Of a stretch of 64,000 nt of DNA, positions 1 to 9,123 are shown piece by piece. The first letter of the stretch is position 1. Every line of letters begins with the position of its first letter. Below the pieces are notes generated by a model, which saw only the letters and a program-made list of their open reading frames with translations, was not told the DNA's origin and ran no database searches. The position numbers and the translations under genes were made by a program. Source of the DNA: Ruegeria atlantica. GTDB lineage: Bacteria > Pseudomonadota > Alphaproteobacteria > Rhodobacterales > Rhodobacteraceae. The stretch lies in the NCBI GenBank assembly GCA_013032095.1, contig WQBJ01000005.1:1-64000 (forward strand), written 5' to 3'.

Positions 1-718
1 CCACCGGCATGTCGGCGCCACCGATACCCATGATCAGGTGATAGCCGATGAACAGTGCCGCCAGCGTCATCAAGAACAGCGGGAAGAAACCGCCCGAGCT
101 GGTGTACCAGATCAGACAGATGAACGACAAAGCTGCAGCACCCGCGTTCAGCGCATGGCCGCCGGGCAGCTTGGTTGCGGCAGACGTCACCTTGCCCGCC
201 AGTTTGCCATAGGCCACGACCGACCCTGTAAAGGTGATCGCGCCGATGAAGACCCCCAGGAACAGTTCCACATGCAGGATCGACAGTTCGGCTGGGGTTT
301 TCTTGGCGATCAGTTGACCAAACCCGCCGAGCCCCGTGTACAGCACCTCTTTCGAGGCATCTGCAACGGCCTTTACTTCGGCGACGTTTAGAACTTCGAA
401 ATGCGCGTTGAAGCCGACGAAAACAGCCGCCAGACCGACCAGCGAGTGCATCGCGGCCACCAGCTGCGGCATCTCGGTCATCTGCACGCGCTGTGCAACA
501 TACTGGCCAATGAAACCGCCACCGGCGATCAGCAGCAGCGACAGCAGCCACAGGCCGGAACCGGGGCCAACCAGCGTGGCAAAGACCGCCAGCGCCATAC
601 CGACGATGCCATACCAGACCGCGCGCTTGGCGCTTTCCTGGTTTGACAGACCGCCGAGGGAAAGGATGAACAGAACAGCCGCAACGACATAGGCGGCAGT
701 GGTGAAGCCAAATTCCAT
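1..718 (-). CDS. pntB: NAD(P) transhydrogenase subunit beta PntB (3' end outside window)
   Basis: Membrane-bound proton-translocating transhydrogenase, beta subunit; with PntA it moves hydride from NADH to NADP+ using the proton gradient. Only the N-terminal 239 codons are here, starting MEFGFTTAAYVVAAVLFILS at 716-718. The visible part is almost wholly hydrophobic with several membrane segments and the family stretch QVQMTEMPQLVAAMHSLVG-like (RVQMTEMPQLVAAMHSLVG). The C-terminal NADP-binding domain III lies beyond base 1. The start codon is 13 bp downstream of the pntA stop, so the two genes form an operon. Identity is sure; the length is unknown because of truncation. Confidence 0.95.
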   Translation of the reverse strand, partial: MEFGFTTAAYVVAAVLFILSLGGLSNQESAKRAVWYGIVGMALAVFATLVGPGSGLWLLSLLLIAGGGFIGQYVAQRVQMTEMPQLVAAMHSLVGLAAVFVGFNAHFEVLNVAEVKAVADASKEVLYTGLGGFGQLIAKKTPAELSILHVELFLGVFIGAITFTGSVVAYGKLAGKVTSAATKLPGGHALNAGAAALSFICLIWYTSSGGFFPLFLMTLAALFIGYHLIMGIGGADMPV

Positions 719-731
719 GTGCCCGGCCTCC

Positions 732-2303
732 TTAAGATTTCTGGAACATGGCGAGCATGCGCCGGGTTACGAGGAAGCCGCCGAAGATGTTGATCCCGGC
801 CATGAAGACGGACAGCGCCGCCAGCAGAATGACGAGGAACGAGCCCGACCCGATCTGCATCAAGGCCCCAACGATGATGATCGACGAGATCGCGTTGGTG
901 ATCGCCATCAGCGGAGTGTGCAGGCTGTGCGAGACGTTCCAGATCACTTGGAAGCCCACAAAAATGGCCAGCACGAAGACGATGAAGTGCTGCATGAAGC
1001 TGGCCGGAGCAATCAGCCCCACCAACAACATCAGCGCGCCACCGACACCCAGAAGGGTAAACTGCTGTTTGGTCTGCGCTTTGAAGGCCGCAATCTCTTG
1101 CGCCTTTTTCTCTTCCGGGGTCAGTTCCTTGACCTCGGGCTTTTTCTGCGCCGCAATCGCCTGCACCTTGGGCGGCGGCGGCGGGAAGGTGATCTCGCCC
1201 TCAAACGTCACGGTCGCGCCGCGGATCACGTCATCTTCCATGTCGTGATTGACCTGACCGTCCTTCTCGGGTGTCAGGTCGGTCATCATGTGACGGATGT
1301 TGGTGGCGTACAGAGACGAAGACTGTGCCGCCATCCGGCTGGGGAAGTCGGTATAGCCGATAATGGTCACACCATTGTCGGTCACGATCTTCTCATCCGC
1401 CACTGTCAGCTTGCAGTTGCCGCCCTTTTCCGCCGCCAGGTCCACAATGACCGAGCCCGGCTTCATCGCCTCGACCATATCCTTGGTCCACAGCTCGGGC
1501 GCTTCGCGGTTCGGGATCAGCGCTGTGGTGATGACGATGTCCATTTCCGGAGCCAGTTCGCGGAACTTGGCCAGTTGCGCTTCGCGGAACTCATCCGACT
1601 GCACGCTGGCATACCCACCAGTGGCCGCGCCGTCCTGCTGGTCTTCCTCGAAGTCCAGATAAACAAACTCGGCGCCCATGGATTCGACTTGCTCGGCCAC
1701 TTCGGGGCGCACGTCGAAGGCATAGGTGATCGCACCCAGCGAGGTCGAGGTTCCGATGGCCGCCAGACCGGCCACACCGGCACCCACAATCAGCACCTTG
1801 GCAGGTGGCACCTTACCGGCCGCCGTCACCTGCCCGGTGAAGAACCGGCCAAAGTTGTTACCCGCCTCGATCACCGCGCGATACCCGGCTATGTTCGCCA
1901 TCGAGCTCAACGCGTCCATCTTCTGAGCGCGGGAAATCCGCGGCACCATTTCCATCGCGATGACATTCGCGCCCTTGGACTTGGCAGCCTCCATCCCCTC
2001 TTCGTTGCCCGCAGGGTTGAAGAAAGAAATCAGCGTCTTGCCCTTGGTCAGACGCTTCAGCTCGACCTCGGTGGGTTGCCGCACCTTGGCAACGATATCG
2101 GCCGCCTTCCACAGCGCCGCTGCGGTCTTGACCACCTCAACACCGGCAGCCTCATAGGCCGCATCCGAAAATCCAGCAGCAGCACCCGCCCCTTTTTCGA
2201 TGGCGCAGTCATAGCCCAGTTTCTGCAACTGCACAGCAGAGTCCGGCGTCATCGCAACCCGGTTCTCGCCGTCCAATATCTCTCTCGGTGTGCCTATCTT
2301 CAC
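732..2303 (-). CDS. pntA: NAD(P) transhydrogenase subunit alpha PntA
   Basis: Alpha subunit (523 aa) of the energy-linked transhydrogenase, which supplies NADPH at the inner membrane. Residues 1 to about 370 form the AlaDH/PNT-type NAD(H)-binding domain I, with the Rossmann motif [15 protein letters not shown] near residue 170. A charged Pro/Lys-rich linker ([20 protein letters not shown]) follows, then hydrophobic helices of domain IIa at about 415-515. The length matches the single-chain alpha subunit of E. coli (about 510 aa) rather than the split PntAA/PntAB form. It begins [20 protein letters not shown], a typical N terminus, and lies just upstream of pntB. Confidence 0.96.
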   Translation of the reverse strand: MKIGTPREILDGENRVAMTPDSAVQLQKLGYDCAIEKGAGAAAGFSDAAYEAAGVEVVKTAAALWKAADIVAKVRQPTEVELKRLTKGKTLISFFNPAGNEEGMEAAKSKGANVIAMEMVPRISRAQKMDALSSMANIAGYRAVIEAGNNFGRFFTGQVTAAGKVPPAKVLIVGAGVAGLAAIGTSTSLGAITYAFDVRPEVAEQVESMGAEFVYLDFEEDQQDGAATGGYASVQSDEFREAQLAKFRELAPEMDIVITTALIPNREAPELWTKDMVEAMKPGSVIVDLAAEKGGNCKLTVADEKIVTDNGVTIIGYTDFPSRMAAQSSSLYATNIRHMMTDLTPEKDGQVNHDMEDDVIRGATVTFEGEITFPPPPPKVQAIAAQKKPEVKELTPEEKKAQEIAAFKAQTKQQFTLLGVGGALMLLVGLIAPASFMQHFIVFVLAIFVGFQVIWNVSHSLHTPLMAITNAISSIIIVGALMQIGSGSFLVILLAALSVFMAGINIFGGFLVTRRMLAMFQKS

Positions 2304-2345
2304 TGGCAGTCCCCCTATTTCTCGCTCAATAAGAGCGCTGGTCGG

Positions 2346-2393
2346 TTATGTTCGTTAAGCAAACATGTATCTTGCGCAACATTATTTCGCAAG
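2346..2393 (-). promoter_or_regulatory. Two adjacent inverted repeats upstream of pntA
   Basis: Two imperfectly explained dyads lie 45-90 bp before the pntA start: ATGTT-N9-AACAT (2348-2366) and CTTGCG-N11-CGCAAG (2371-2393). Their position suits regulator binding or promoter control of pntAB. No regulator can be named from sequence, and chance cannot be excluded. Confidence 0.25.
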
Positions 2394-2431
2394 TGCAGCA
2401 TTTATTACGTGGTGTCATTGGTGCGCGCATC

Positions 2432-2896
2432 TTAAACCCACCTGCGCGTCTTGCGTTCATAACGGGCGAAATCGGCACGGAATGTACGGCGCAGCCGGTC
2501 TTCTTCGGGCAGTATGAAGCGGCGTTCCAGCACCCAGACGAAGATTGGAACAAGGACCAGAGAAAGCACGGCGTCGAACCGCAATATCAATCCTGCCAGT
2601 ATCAGAACATCGCCCACATAGATCGGGTTGCGGCTGCGCGTGTAGATACCCGACTGCACCAGCGCCGAAGGTGTTTCATGCGGGATGACGGTTGTTTTGT
2701 GACGGCGAAACTCGACGATCGCCAGAATCGCAACCAAAATTCCGCCCCCGATCAGAATTCCGCTCAGCAGGTCAGTCAAACCGCTGTCCAGTGACAGACC
2801 CAGAGGAAAATGTCGTGCCTGCAGCCATGCCAGCAGTGCAAATCCGACAAGCCATACGGGCGGTATGTCGATCCGGCGCATGCGTTTTCCTCGCAA
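2432..2896 (-). CDS. Isoprenylcysteine carboxyl methyltransferase-like membrane protein
   Basis: A 154-aa integral membrane protein of the ICMT/phospholipid methyltransferase (PEMT-like) family. It has about four hydrophobic segments (residues 12-28, 42-62, 93-110, 112-128). The conserved core SGIYTRSRNPIYVGDVLIL sits near 85-103, and a C-terminal E-rich helix (EEDRLRRTFRADFARYERK) ends in the RRWV tail usual for this family. The true substrate of bacterial members is mostly unknown. It lies behind pntAB on the same strand with a 128-bp gap, so it is probably a separate transcript. A decayed relative is present at 20561-21103. Confidence 0.8.
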   Translation of the reverse strand: MRGKRMRRIDIPPVWLVGFALLAWLQARHFPLGLSLDSGLTDLLSGILIGGGILVAILAIVEFRRHKTTVIPHETPSALVQSGIYTRSRNPIYVGDVLILAGLILRFDAVLSLVLVPIFVWVLERRFILPEEDRLRRTFRADFARYERKTRRWV

Positions 2897-3053
2897 CTGA
2901 CGACACGCATGGACATGTCGTTTCTGATCGATGTCCTACCGCTTTCGAACCGAATTGGCAAAAGTTCAGTATGTCGCATCAATGGACACAGAAATTTGGA
3001 TCGGGTAGGCCGAATGAAACCACCGGAACACAACACAAGGTAGTGAGCCACTC

Positions 3054-4247
3054 ATGACCGACTTTGCCGCAACCAAAGCCATGTTCGATCTGCCCGAAGG
3101 CGTTATCTATCTGGACGGGAATTCTCTGGGCCCCCTGCCACGGGCTGCGGGCAACCGGGTGGGTGAGATGATGGCCAAAGAGTGGGGTCAAATGCTGATC
3201 ACCGGCTGGAACAAGGCCGGCTGGATGGCGCTTCCGACCGGGCTGGGGGATCGGATTGGGCGTCTGATCGGGGCCGAGCCCGGGACCGTCGTGACCGGCG
3301 ACACCCTTTCAATCAAAGTGTATCAGGCCGTCGCTTCCGCCCTGGAACTTTGCCCGAACCGCAAGGTTGTCCTGTCGGACAGCGGCAACTTTCCGTCCGA
3401 TCTGTACATGGTGGATGGGCTGCTTCGTTCGCTGGGGCCGGAATATGAACTACGCGTGGTAGCGCCGGAAGACGTCGCCTCTCACATAACCGAGGATGTT
3501 GCCGTACTGATGCTGACCGAGGTCGACTATCGCAGCGGTCGTCTGCACGATATGAAAGCGCTGACTGAGCTCGCGCACGCCAATGGCACCGTCACCGTTT
3601 GGGATCTGGCGCATTCGGCAGGCGCGATCCCGGTGGACCTGTCGGGTTGCAACGCCGATTTCGCTGTAGGCTGCACCTATAAGTACCTCAATGGCGGGCC
3701 CGGAGCGCCGGCCTTCATCTATGTCGCCCCGCGTCTGGCCGATCGCGCCCGCCCCGCCCTGTCGGGCTGGCTGGGACATGAAGCCCCCTTTGCCTTCGAT
3801 CTGGATTACCGCCCCGGCAGCGGGATTGAGAGGATGCGGGTCGGTACTCCTCCTATCCTTCAGATGACCGCATTGTCCGCCGCGATGGATATCTGGGATA
3901 GGGCCGAAATGGCGGATGTGCGCGCAATATCCATTGAGCTGACCGAGTTGTTCATTGCTCGCGTCGAAGCCTCCTGCCCCGAGTTGGAACTGGCGAGCCC
4001 GCGTGATCCGAACCAGCGCGGCAGTCAGGTTTCGTTCCGCTTTGCCGAAGGCTACGCGGCCATGCAGGCCCTGATCGCCCGTGGTGTGATCGGAGACTTC
4101 CGCGCGCCCGATATCATGCGGTTCGGATTTACTCCGCTGTATATCGACGAACAGGATGTGGAAGGCGCAGTCGATATTCTAGCCGACATTATGGGCAACC
4201 GCCTTTGGGATGCACCAGAATACAAGGTGCGCCAGAGGGTTACCTGA
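3054..4247 (+). CDS. kynU: Kynureninase
   Basis: PLP-dependent hydrolase (397 aa) that splits L-kynurenine into anthranilate and alanine in tryptophan degradation. It begins MTDFAATKAMFDLPEGVIYLDGNSLGPLP; the YLDGNSLGPLP stretch is typical of kynureninases. The PLP lysine is in AVGCTYKYLNGGPGAPAF (about residues 203-220), and the aspartate motif VWDLAHSAGA is near 182. Tryptophan 2,3-dioxygenase and formamidase genes are not in the window. The stop overlaps the stop of the convergent tetR-family gene by 8 bp. Confidence 0.93.
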   Translation: MTDFAATKAMFDLPEGVIYLDGNSLGPLPRAAGNRVGEMMAKEWGQMLITGWNKAGWMALPTGLGDRIGRLIGAEPGTVVTGDTLSIKVYQAVASALELCPNRKVVLSDSGNFPSDLYMVDGLLRSLGPEYELRVVAPEDVASHITEDVAVLMLTEVDYRSGRLHDMKALTELAHANGTVTVWDLAHSAGAIPVDLSGCNADFAVGCTYKYLNGGPGAPAFIYVAPRLADRARPALSGWLGHEAPFAFDLDYRPGSGIERMRVGTPPILQMTALSAAMDIWDRAEMADVRAISIELTELFIARVEASCPELELASPRDPNQRGSQVSFRFAEGYAAMQALIARGVIGDFRAPDIMRFGFTPLYIDEQDVEGAVDILADIMGNRLWDAPEYKVRQRVT

Positions 4248-4818
4248 TCTCAAGCCCAGCGCCAATCAACGCTGCAATCTGTGCAACTTGCTGTTCATAG
4301 ACTTCAGCCCCTGCGCCAATCAGCTTGAGTCCCTTCAGCGTGGCAGTGATGGTCCGCCCCGTCTCCGCAGCATCGGCCACCAGTCGTACCCGTCCTGCCT
4401 GTTCCTGTTGCGCCAGCCAATCGGCATAGAGCCCTGCCAGCCTCGCCTCACCTTCCCGGATTATTTCTGAGGACAAGGACTTGGTGTTGTCCAACATCTC
4501 AAGCCCGTGGGGCGAGGCCAAAATTCTCGCCATTCCCTCCGTCTGCGCCCGAATTGCGCGGGTCAGAACCTCTGGCACTGAACCGGCCGTCGCAAGCGCC
4601 TCCGCAACGACCGCACTTTTTTCGACGTAGTAAGCTTCGGTCAGTTTGCTGACGATGGCTTCCTTGTTCCTGAAATGCAGATAGACAGCAGGTCGCGACA
4701 TTCCCGCCCCGCGCGCAATGTCATCCATCGAGGTTTTGCGAAACCCATAAGTAGCAAAGGCCTGAAAAGCTGAATTCAGAATCGCCCTTTGCCGTGAATC
4801 GTCAACTGTTTCCGTCAT
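4240..4818 (-). CDS. TetR/AcrR family transcriptional regulator
   Basis: A 192-aa one-component repressor. The N-terminal helix-turn-helix spans about residues 10-60 (AILNSAFQAFATYGFRKTSM, IARGAGMSRPAVYLHFRNKE), and a variable helical ligand domain follows. It is transcribed away from the molybdenum hydroxylase genes, with only about 100 bp between starts. That gap holds TGTCA/TGACA half-sites, including a perfect 12-bp palindrome, so it most likely controls itself and the hydroxylase genes. The ligand is unknown; an N-heterocyclic or aldehyde substrate of the hydroxylase is a reasonable guess. Confidence 0.88.
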   Translation of the reverse strand: MTETVDDSRQRAILNSAFQAFATYGFRKTSMDDIARGAGMSRPAVYLHFRNKEAIVSKLTEAYYVEKSAVVAEALATAGSVPEVLTRAIRAQTEGMARILASPHGLEMLDNTKSLSSEIIREGEARLAGLYADWLAQQEQAGRVRLVADAAETGRTITATLKGLKLIGAGAEVYEQQVAQIAALIGAGLEIR

Positions 4819-4828
4819 AACTGAACTC

Positions 4829-4887
4829 GTGACATTTTTTGTTTATTTTGTCAATTGACATACTGACACTTTGCGATAATTATGTCA
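4829..4887. promoter_or_regulatory. Candidate TetR operator in divergent promoter
   Basis: The gap between the tetR-family gene and the [2Fe-2S] subunit gene contains the perfect palindrome TGTCAATTGACA (4849-4860). Further half-sites are TGACA at 4830-4834 and 4864-4868 and TGTCA at 4883-4887. The last two form a second dyad, TGACA-N14-TGTCA. Repeated symmetric half-sites between a divergent TetR gene and its neighbour are typical of TetR autoregulation. Binding is inferred. Confidence 0.6.
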
Positions 4888-4917
4888 GAAACCAGCCACA
4901 GCTACGAGAGGTGCGCC

Positions 4918-5382
4918 ATGGCGACCGCCCTGAAGATCAACGGAAAGCAACATCAGGTTGACCTGCCCGATGACGTTCCCCTGCTTTGGGTTTTGCGAGA
5001 TGAGGTTGGCCTGACCGGAACCAAATTCGGTTGCGGTGTCGCCGCCTGCGGGGCCTGCACCGTGCATATTGATGGTGAAGCCGTGCGCTCCTGCCAAGTG
5101 GCGCTGTCCGATGTGTGGGGAGACGTGACAACAATCGAAGGGATCGGCTCGCCGGATGCAATGAATGCGCTTCAACAAGCCTGGGTCGATCATCAGGTGG
5201 CACAGTGTGGTTACTGCCAGTCAGGCCAGATCATGCAAGCCGCCGCTCTGCTGGCGGAAAACCCCACCCCCTCGGACGCCGATATTGATGAGGCGATGCA
5301 AGGCAACCTGTGTCGTTGCGGTACCTACCCCCGTATTCGCGCTGCGATCCATGATGCGGCTGGCAAACTGAAGGAGGCGTGA
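4918..5382 (+). CDS. [2Fe-2S] subunit of molybdenum hydroxylase (isoquinoline 1-oxidoreductase alpha-like)
   Basis: A 154-aa electron-transfer subunit of the xanthine oxidase family. Residues 1-75 form a plant-type ferredoxin fold with cluster cysteines in [17 protein letters not shown] and a later VRSC. The C-terminal four-helix domain carries the second cluster in [11 protein letters not shown] and [16 protein letters not shown]. The ATG at 4918 is chosen because GAGAGG lies 6-7 nt upstream and homologues begin close to this point; an ATG at 4882 would start inside the operator. It is followed immediately by the large subunit, with no separate FAD subunit gene, as in the isoquinoline oxidoreductase two-subunit type. 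The physiological substrate is unproven. Confidence 0.9.
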   Translation: MATALKINGKQHQVDLPDDVPLLWVLRDEVGLTGTKFGCGVAACGACTVHIDGEAVRSCQVALSDVWGDVTTIEGIGSPDAMNALQQAWVDHQVAQCGYCQSGQIMQAAALLAENPTPSDADIDEAMQGNLCRCGTYPRIRAAIHDAAGKLKEA

Positions 5383-5385
5383 CCG

Positions 5386-7626
5386 ATGGCTTCTGTTGGA
5401 AAAATCCTGCGCCGCACTTTCTTGATTGGCTCGGCCGCAATTGCGGGCGGTGTGGCATTCGGTGCCTACTATGTGAGCCGTCCTGCATCGAACCCGTTGA
5501 AACCCGGCGAGGGTCAGGCCGCTCTGAACCCGTTTGTTCTGATCGACCAGAACGGCGTCACCCTTTTCGCGCCCCGCGCCGAGATGGGCCAGGGTGTCAA
5601 AACCACATGGGCCGCGCTGATTGCTGAGGAACTGGACGTGGATTTGGACCAGATCACCGTCCTGCACGGCCCGGCGGCAGCGGCCTATTACAACTCGGCC
5701 CTGATGGGGGAAAGCCTGCCCAACAAGGGCTATGACATCTCGGACTTCCAGCACAATCTGGGCGAGGCATTGGGGGTGCTTGGCAAGGCACTAAGCCTGC
5801 AGGTCACTGGCGGATCGACCTCGATGAAAGACGGGTTCGAGCGGATGCGTCAGGCCGGAGCCTCGGCCCGCGAGACATTGAAACAGGCCGCAGCAGACCG
5901 ACTGGGCGTTGATCGCAGTGAACTGAAAACCGCGTCGGGTTATGTCATCGCCCCGAATGGCGACAAGATCGCCTACACCGAACTTGCCGCTGAAGCCGCA
6001 AAGCTTGAGCCGATCGAGGCACCTTTGCGTGATCCGTCCGAGTGGCGCTATCTGGGCCAGACCCAACCGCGTCTGGACATGGTGGAAAAGGTGACCGGGA
6101 CGGCTGAGTTCGGCGTCGACGTCCGCCTGCCCGGCATGAAATTCGCCGCCGTCCGCATGAACCCCAAGCTGGGTGGCGCGATGAACGGTTTCGACGACAG
6201 CACCGCGGAATCCATGCCGGGGGTCGAGAAGATCGTCGATCTGGGCACCGGTGTTGCGGTGATTGCGAACAACACATGGCTCGCCAATCAGGCGGTTGAG
6301 GCGATTGACGTGGATTGGGGTGACGCCCCCTACCCACCAGAGACCGACGGCATCTTCGCTAAGATCGCCGAGGCGTTCGACGACGCCCCGAACTCGACCA
6401 TGCGCGATGACGGCGATGTCGACGTGACGCCCGAGGGCGCGACCGAGATCACGGCAGAGTACCGCCTGCCCTATCTGGCCCATGCCACGATGGAGCCGAT
6501 GAACGCCACCGCGCTATATACCGGCAATGCGCTAGAACTGTGGTGCGGCAACCAGGCCCCGACGCTGATCCGCTTCCGCGCGGCCAACACGGCCAATCTT
6601 GATACTGAGGCGGTGCAAATCCACACCACATATCTTGGCGGTGGCTTTGGCCGTCGGGGAGAACTGGACTTCGGCGAGATCGCCACTAAGGTCGCCCTGG
6701 CAATGCCTGGCACTCCGGTTCAGACCACATGGAGCCGCGAAGAAGACATGCGTCATGACTACTTCCGCCCCGGCGCCATAGCCCGGATGCGCGGCGCGGT
6801 TCAGGACGGCAAAGCGGTTCTGATCGACGGTAGAGTTGCCGCCCAGTCTTGCACCCAGCAAGCGGTGACGCGTTACACTGGTATGCCCGGAGCTGGGCCG
6901 GACAAGGTGTTGGTCGAAGGCTTTTTCAACCAGCCCTACGCGGTGCCGAATTACCGGATGAGCGGCCACATCGCCAAGCTCGACGTCCCCGTCGGGTTCT
7001 GGCGCTCGGTCGGCAACAGCCACAACGGGTTCTTCCACGAAACCTTTATGGATGAGATGGCCCACGCCGCTGGCCGCGACCCGCTGGAGTTCCGGTTGGA
7101 ATTGATGAAGACCGAACACGTCCCCTCGGCCGGGTGCCTGGAAGCCGTCAAAGAGATGTCGGGCTGGACGGGCCAAACGCCGGACGGCGTCGGTCGCGGC
7201 GTGGCCTTTACCTACAGCTTCGGCACTCCGGTTGCGCAGGTGATCGAAGTGGTCGACGAAGACGGCACCATCCGCATCAACAAGGCTTGGATCGCCTGCG
7301 ATATGGGGCTGGCGCTAGACCCCGAAAACGTCAAGGCACAGATGTTCGGCGGCATGATGTACGGTCTGTCTGCAGCCTGCTACGGCGAGATCACCTTTGC
7401 CGAGGGCGAGGTCGAGCAGTTCAACTTTCCCGACTATGACGCGCTGCGTATGCACACAGCGCCACAGGTCGAAGTCCGCGTGCTGGAAACCAACCGTCAT
7501 ATGGGTGGCGCGGGTGAGCCCGGCACGCCACCATCCATGCCCGCACTTGGCAATGCGCTGTTTGACCTGACCAGAAAACGCGCCCGCACCCTACCGCTGG
7601 TTAGTCAGTTCAACCTGCTGGTCTGA
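5386..7626 (+). CDS. Molybdopterin-binding subunit of xanthine dehydrogenase family (isoquinoline 1-oxidoreductase beta-like)
   Basis: A 746-aa molybdenum-cofactor subunit. The N terminus MASVGKILRRTFLIGSAAIA has a twin-arginine-like motif (RRTFLIG) and a hydrophobic core, so the enzyme is probably exported folded or anchored facing the periplasm. The family segments FAPRAEMGQGVKTTWAALIA (about 62-80), TYLGGGFGRRGELDFGEIA (about 415-433) and GGAGEPGTPPSMPALGNALF near the C terminus are the Moco-binding loops with the catalytic Glu in GGAGEPG. GGAGG lies 9 bp before the ATG and overlaps the end of the upstream gene, so the subunits are co-translated. Regulated probably by the divergent TetR protein. 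Substrate not deducible. Confidence 0.9.
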   Translation: MASVGKILRRTFLIGSAAIAGGVAFGAYYVSRPASNPLKPGEGQAALNPFVLIDQNGVTLFAPRAEMGQGVKTTWAALIAEELDVDLDQITVLHGPAAAAYYNSALMGESLPNKGYDISDFQHNLGEALGVLGKALSLQVTGGSTSMKDGFERMRQAGASARETLKQAAADRLGVDRSELKTASGYVIAPNGDKIAYTELAAEAAKLEPIEAPLRDPSEWRYLGQTQPRLDMVEKVTGTAEFGVDVRLPGMKFAAVRMNPKLGGAMNGFDDSTAESMPGVEKIVDLGTGVAVIANNTWLANQAVEAIDVDWGDAPYPPETDGIFAKIAEAFDDAPNSTMRDDGDVDVTPEGATEITAEYRLPYLAHATMEPMNATALYTGNALELWCGNQAPTLIRFRAANTANLDTEAVQIHTTYLGGGFGRRGELDFGEIATKVALAMPGTPVQTTWSREEDMRHDYFRPGAIARMRGAVQDGKAVLIDGRVAAQSCTQQAVTRYTGMPGAGPDKVLVEGFFNQPYAVPNYRMSGHIAKLDVPVGFWRSVGNSHNGFFHETFMDEMAHAAGRDPLEFRLELMKTEHVPSAGCLEAVKEMSGWTGQTPDGVGRGVAFTYSFGTPVAQVIEVVDEDGTIRINKAWIACDMGLALDPENVKAQMFGGMMYGLSAACYGEITFAEGEVEQFNFPDYDALRMHTAPQVEVRVLETNRHMGGAGEPGTPPSMPALGNALFDLTRKRARTLPLVSQFNLLV

Positions 7627-7672
7627 TCGCGTTGCGCCGGTCCGGTCTCTCTCTTACGGGCCGGCGCGAAAT

Positions 7673-8452
7673 TCACGCCGTTTGCTGAATCAATCCGGCA
7701 TCCGATCCTGTTGCCCATGCGCGGACGGCCGCGCCGAACGCCTCGAACAGCGGCCGAGAAACCGGGTCATTGATCGCATCCCATTCCGGGTGCCACTGCA
7801 CGGACAAAGTAAATCCGGGGGCCTCCTTGATATAGATCGCCTCGGGTGTGCCATCTGGCGCGTGCCCTTCGATAACAACGCGTTGCCCGATGGTCTTAAT
7901 GCCCTGACCGTGAAGCGTGTTGGTCATCACCTCAGGTGCTCCGAACAGTTTGTGAAACACGCCCCCTTCATTCAGCGTCACCACATGGCGCAGAGCAAAT
8001 TTCTCTTCCAATGTGCCATCCGGCGGCATCCGGTGGTTCATCCGCCCCGGTAAATCGCGGATTTCGGGATAGAGCGTTCCGCCCATCGCCACGTTGACCT
8101 CTTGAAACCCCCGGCAGATGCCCATGAAGGGCTGCCCCCGTTCAACGCAGGCCCGGACCAGAGGCAGGGTGATCGCGTCACGCGCCCGGTCGAACTCGCC
8201 ATGCGCGTCGGTGGCGTCTTCGCCATATTCCTCGGGGTGAACATTCGGGCGCCCGCCAGTCAGCAGGAAGCCGTCGCAGACCTCTAACAGTTCCTCGACC
8301 GTTACATAGCGAGGGTCGGCGGGAATAAGCAAAGGCAAACAATGAGAAACATTTGCCACGGCCTCAGAGTTCATTGTTCCACCCGCATGGGTCGGATACT
8401 CATCGTTCATGAGATAAGAGTTGCCGATGATACCGACGACAGGTCGAGACAT
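7673..8452 (-). CDS. Class I glutamine amidotransferase (gamma-glutamyl-GABA hydrolase/PuuD-like)
   Basis: A 259-aa peptidase C26 family enzyme, starting MSRPVVGIIGNSYLMNDEYP at 8450-8452 with AAGGAAAGCGG just upstream. A longer frame to 8542 adds residues unlike the family. The nucleophile cysteine is in PFMGICRGFQEVNVAMGG, and the His/Glu pair is in LSVQWHPEWDA near the C terminus. Related enzymes hydrolyse gamma-glutamyl-GABA in putrescine breakdown. No other puu-type gene is adjacent, so the substrate remains open. Confidence 0.85.
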   Translation of the reverse strand: MSRPVVGIIGNSYLMNDEYPTHAGGTMNSEAVANVSHCLPLLIPADPRYVTVEELLEVCDGFLLTGGRPNVHPEEYGEDATDAHGEFDRARDAITLPLVRACVERGQPFMGICRGFQEVNVAMGGTLYPEIRDLPGRMNHRMPPDGTLEEKFALRHVVTLNEGGVFHKLFGAPEVMTNTLHGQGIKTIGQRVVIEGHAPDGTPEAIYIKEAPGFTLSVQWHPEWDAINDPVSRPLFEAFGAAVRAWATGSDAGLIQQTA

Positions 8453-8620
8453 TCCGCTTTCCTTGCTGTTTCTTTGATTAACAAGAAAGCTATCCGCAGC
8501 AGAGGAAACGTGCAACAGAACACGCCCTGCATGACAGCGCAAGGACGTGTTCAGTTGCGCACATAAAGTTTCGGATACCCCGAGAGAATCGAAACAAAAT
8601 CACCGAAAAACTCATATCAT

Positions 8621-8635
8621 CGGGAAATTTTCCCG
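8621..8635. promoter_or_regulatory. Perfect 15-bp dyad, possible operator
   Basis: CGGGAAA-T-TTTCCCG is a perfect inverted repeat with 7-bp arms and a single centre base. It lies in the 221-bp gap upstream of the glutamine amidotransferase gene and about 40 bp past the GlcG-like gene stop. It resembles a repressor or activator site. No regulator gene is adjacent, and function is unproven. Confidence 0.35.
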
Positions 8636-8673
8636 CAATACAGCGAGAACGGCCGTTCAATGAAATGGCAATG

Positions 8674-9099
8674 TCAGATCTCGCCAATCAGGCCTGCTGC
8701 CTCGATACCAGCCATACCTGCGACCGCATCGTTGTCCGAAGTATCGCCAGTCACGCCGATCGCTCCGACAACCGCACCCTTACGATCCCGTAATAGAATT
8801 CCGCCTGGAACTGGCACGACTTGCCCGCCATAGACACCGTTCACCGCAGCCATGAAATAGGCCTGGCCTTCCGCACGCTGCATCTGAGCAGTGCCCGCCA
8901 TACCAAGCATGACCGAGCCATACGCCTTGCCATGCGCGATTGAAAACCGACCCGGAGCCGCGCCGTCTTCACGCTCGAACGCGATGACGTGGCCACCGGC
9001 GTCCAGCACGACGACTGACAATGGCTTCAGTTCCAGCTCGCGCCCTTTTTCCAGCGTTTTGCGAATGATCGTGCGAGCTTTGCGCAGAGTAACTGCCAT
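8674..9099 (-). CDS. GlcG/HbpS family heme-binding-like protein
   Basis: A 141-aa single-domain protein of the GlcG/HbpS fold (PF03928). Family stretches include LSVVVLDAGGHVIAFERED (about 27-45), GAAPGRFSIAHGKAYGSV, VVPVPGGILLRDRKGAVVGAIGVTGD and a DNDAVAGMAGIEAAGL tail. In E. coli, GlcG is encoded with glycolate oxidase and malate synthase G; here it sits directly behind malate synthase G on the same strand, 24 bp away. This supports a role in glyoxylate or glycolate metabolism, but the biochemical function of GlcG is not settled. Confidence 0.85.
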   Translation of the reverse strand: MAVTLRKARTIIRKTLEKGRELELKPLSVVVLDAGGHVIAFEREDGAAPGRFSIAHGKAYGSVMLGMAGTAQMQRAEGQAYFMAAVNGVYGGQVVPVPGGILLRDRKGAVVGAIGVTGDTSDNDAVAGMAGIEAAGLIGEI

Positions 9100-9123
9100 G
9101 TTTTTTCCTCTCTGTATTTGGGT

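Noticed and set aside
699..2435. 578-aa plus-strand open frame
   Set aside because: It is the antisense shadow of pntA. The translation is rich in Arg, His and Gln without domain features, while the opposite strand encodes an unmistakable PntA.
7634..7667. Terminator between the hydroxylase and amidotransferase genes
   Set aside because: GCGCCGG / CCGGCGC forms a 7-bp stem with a 20-nt loop, but there is no T-run on either strand.
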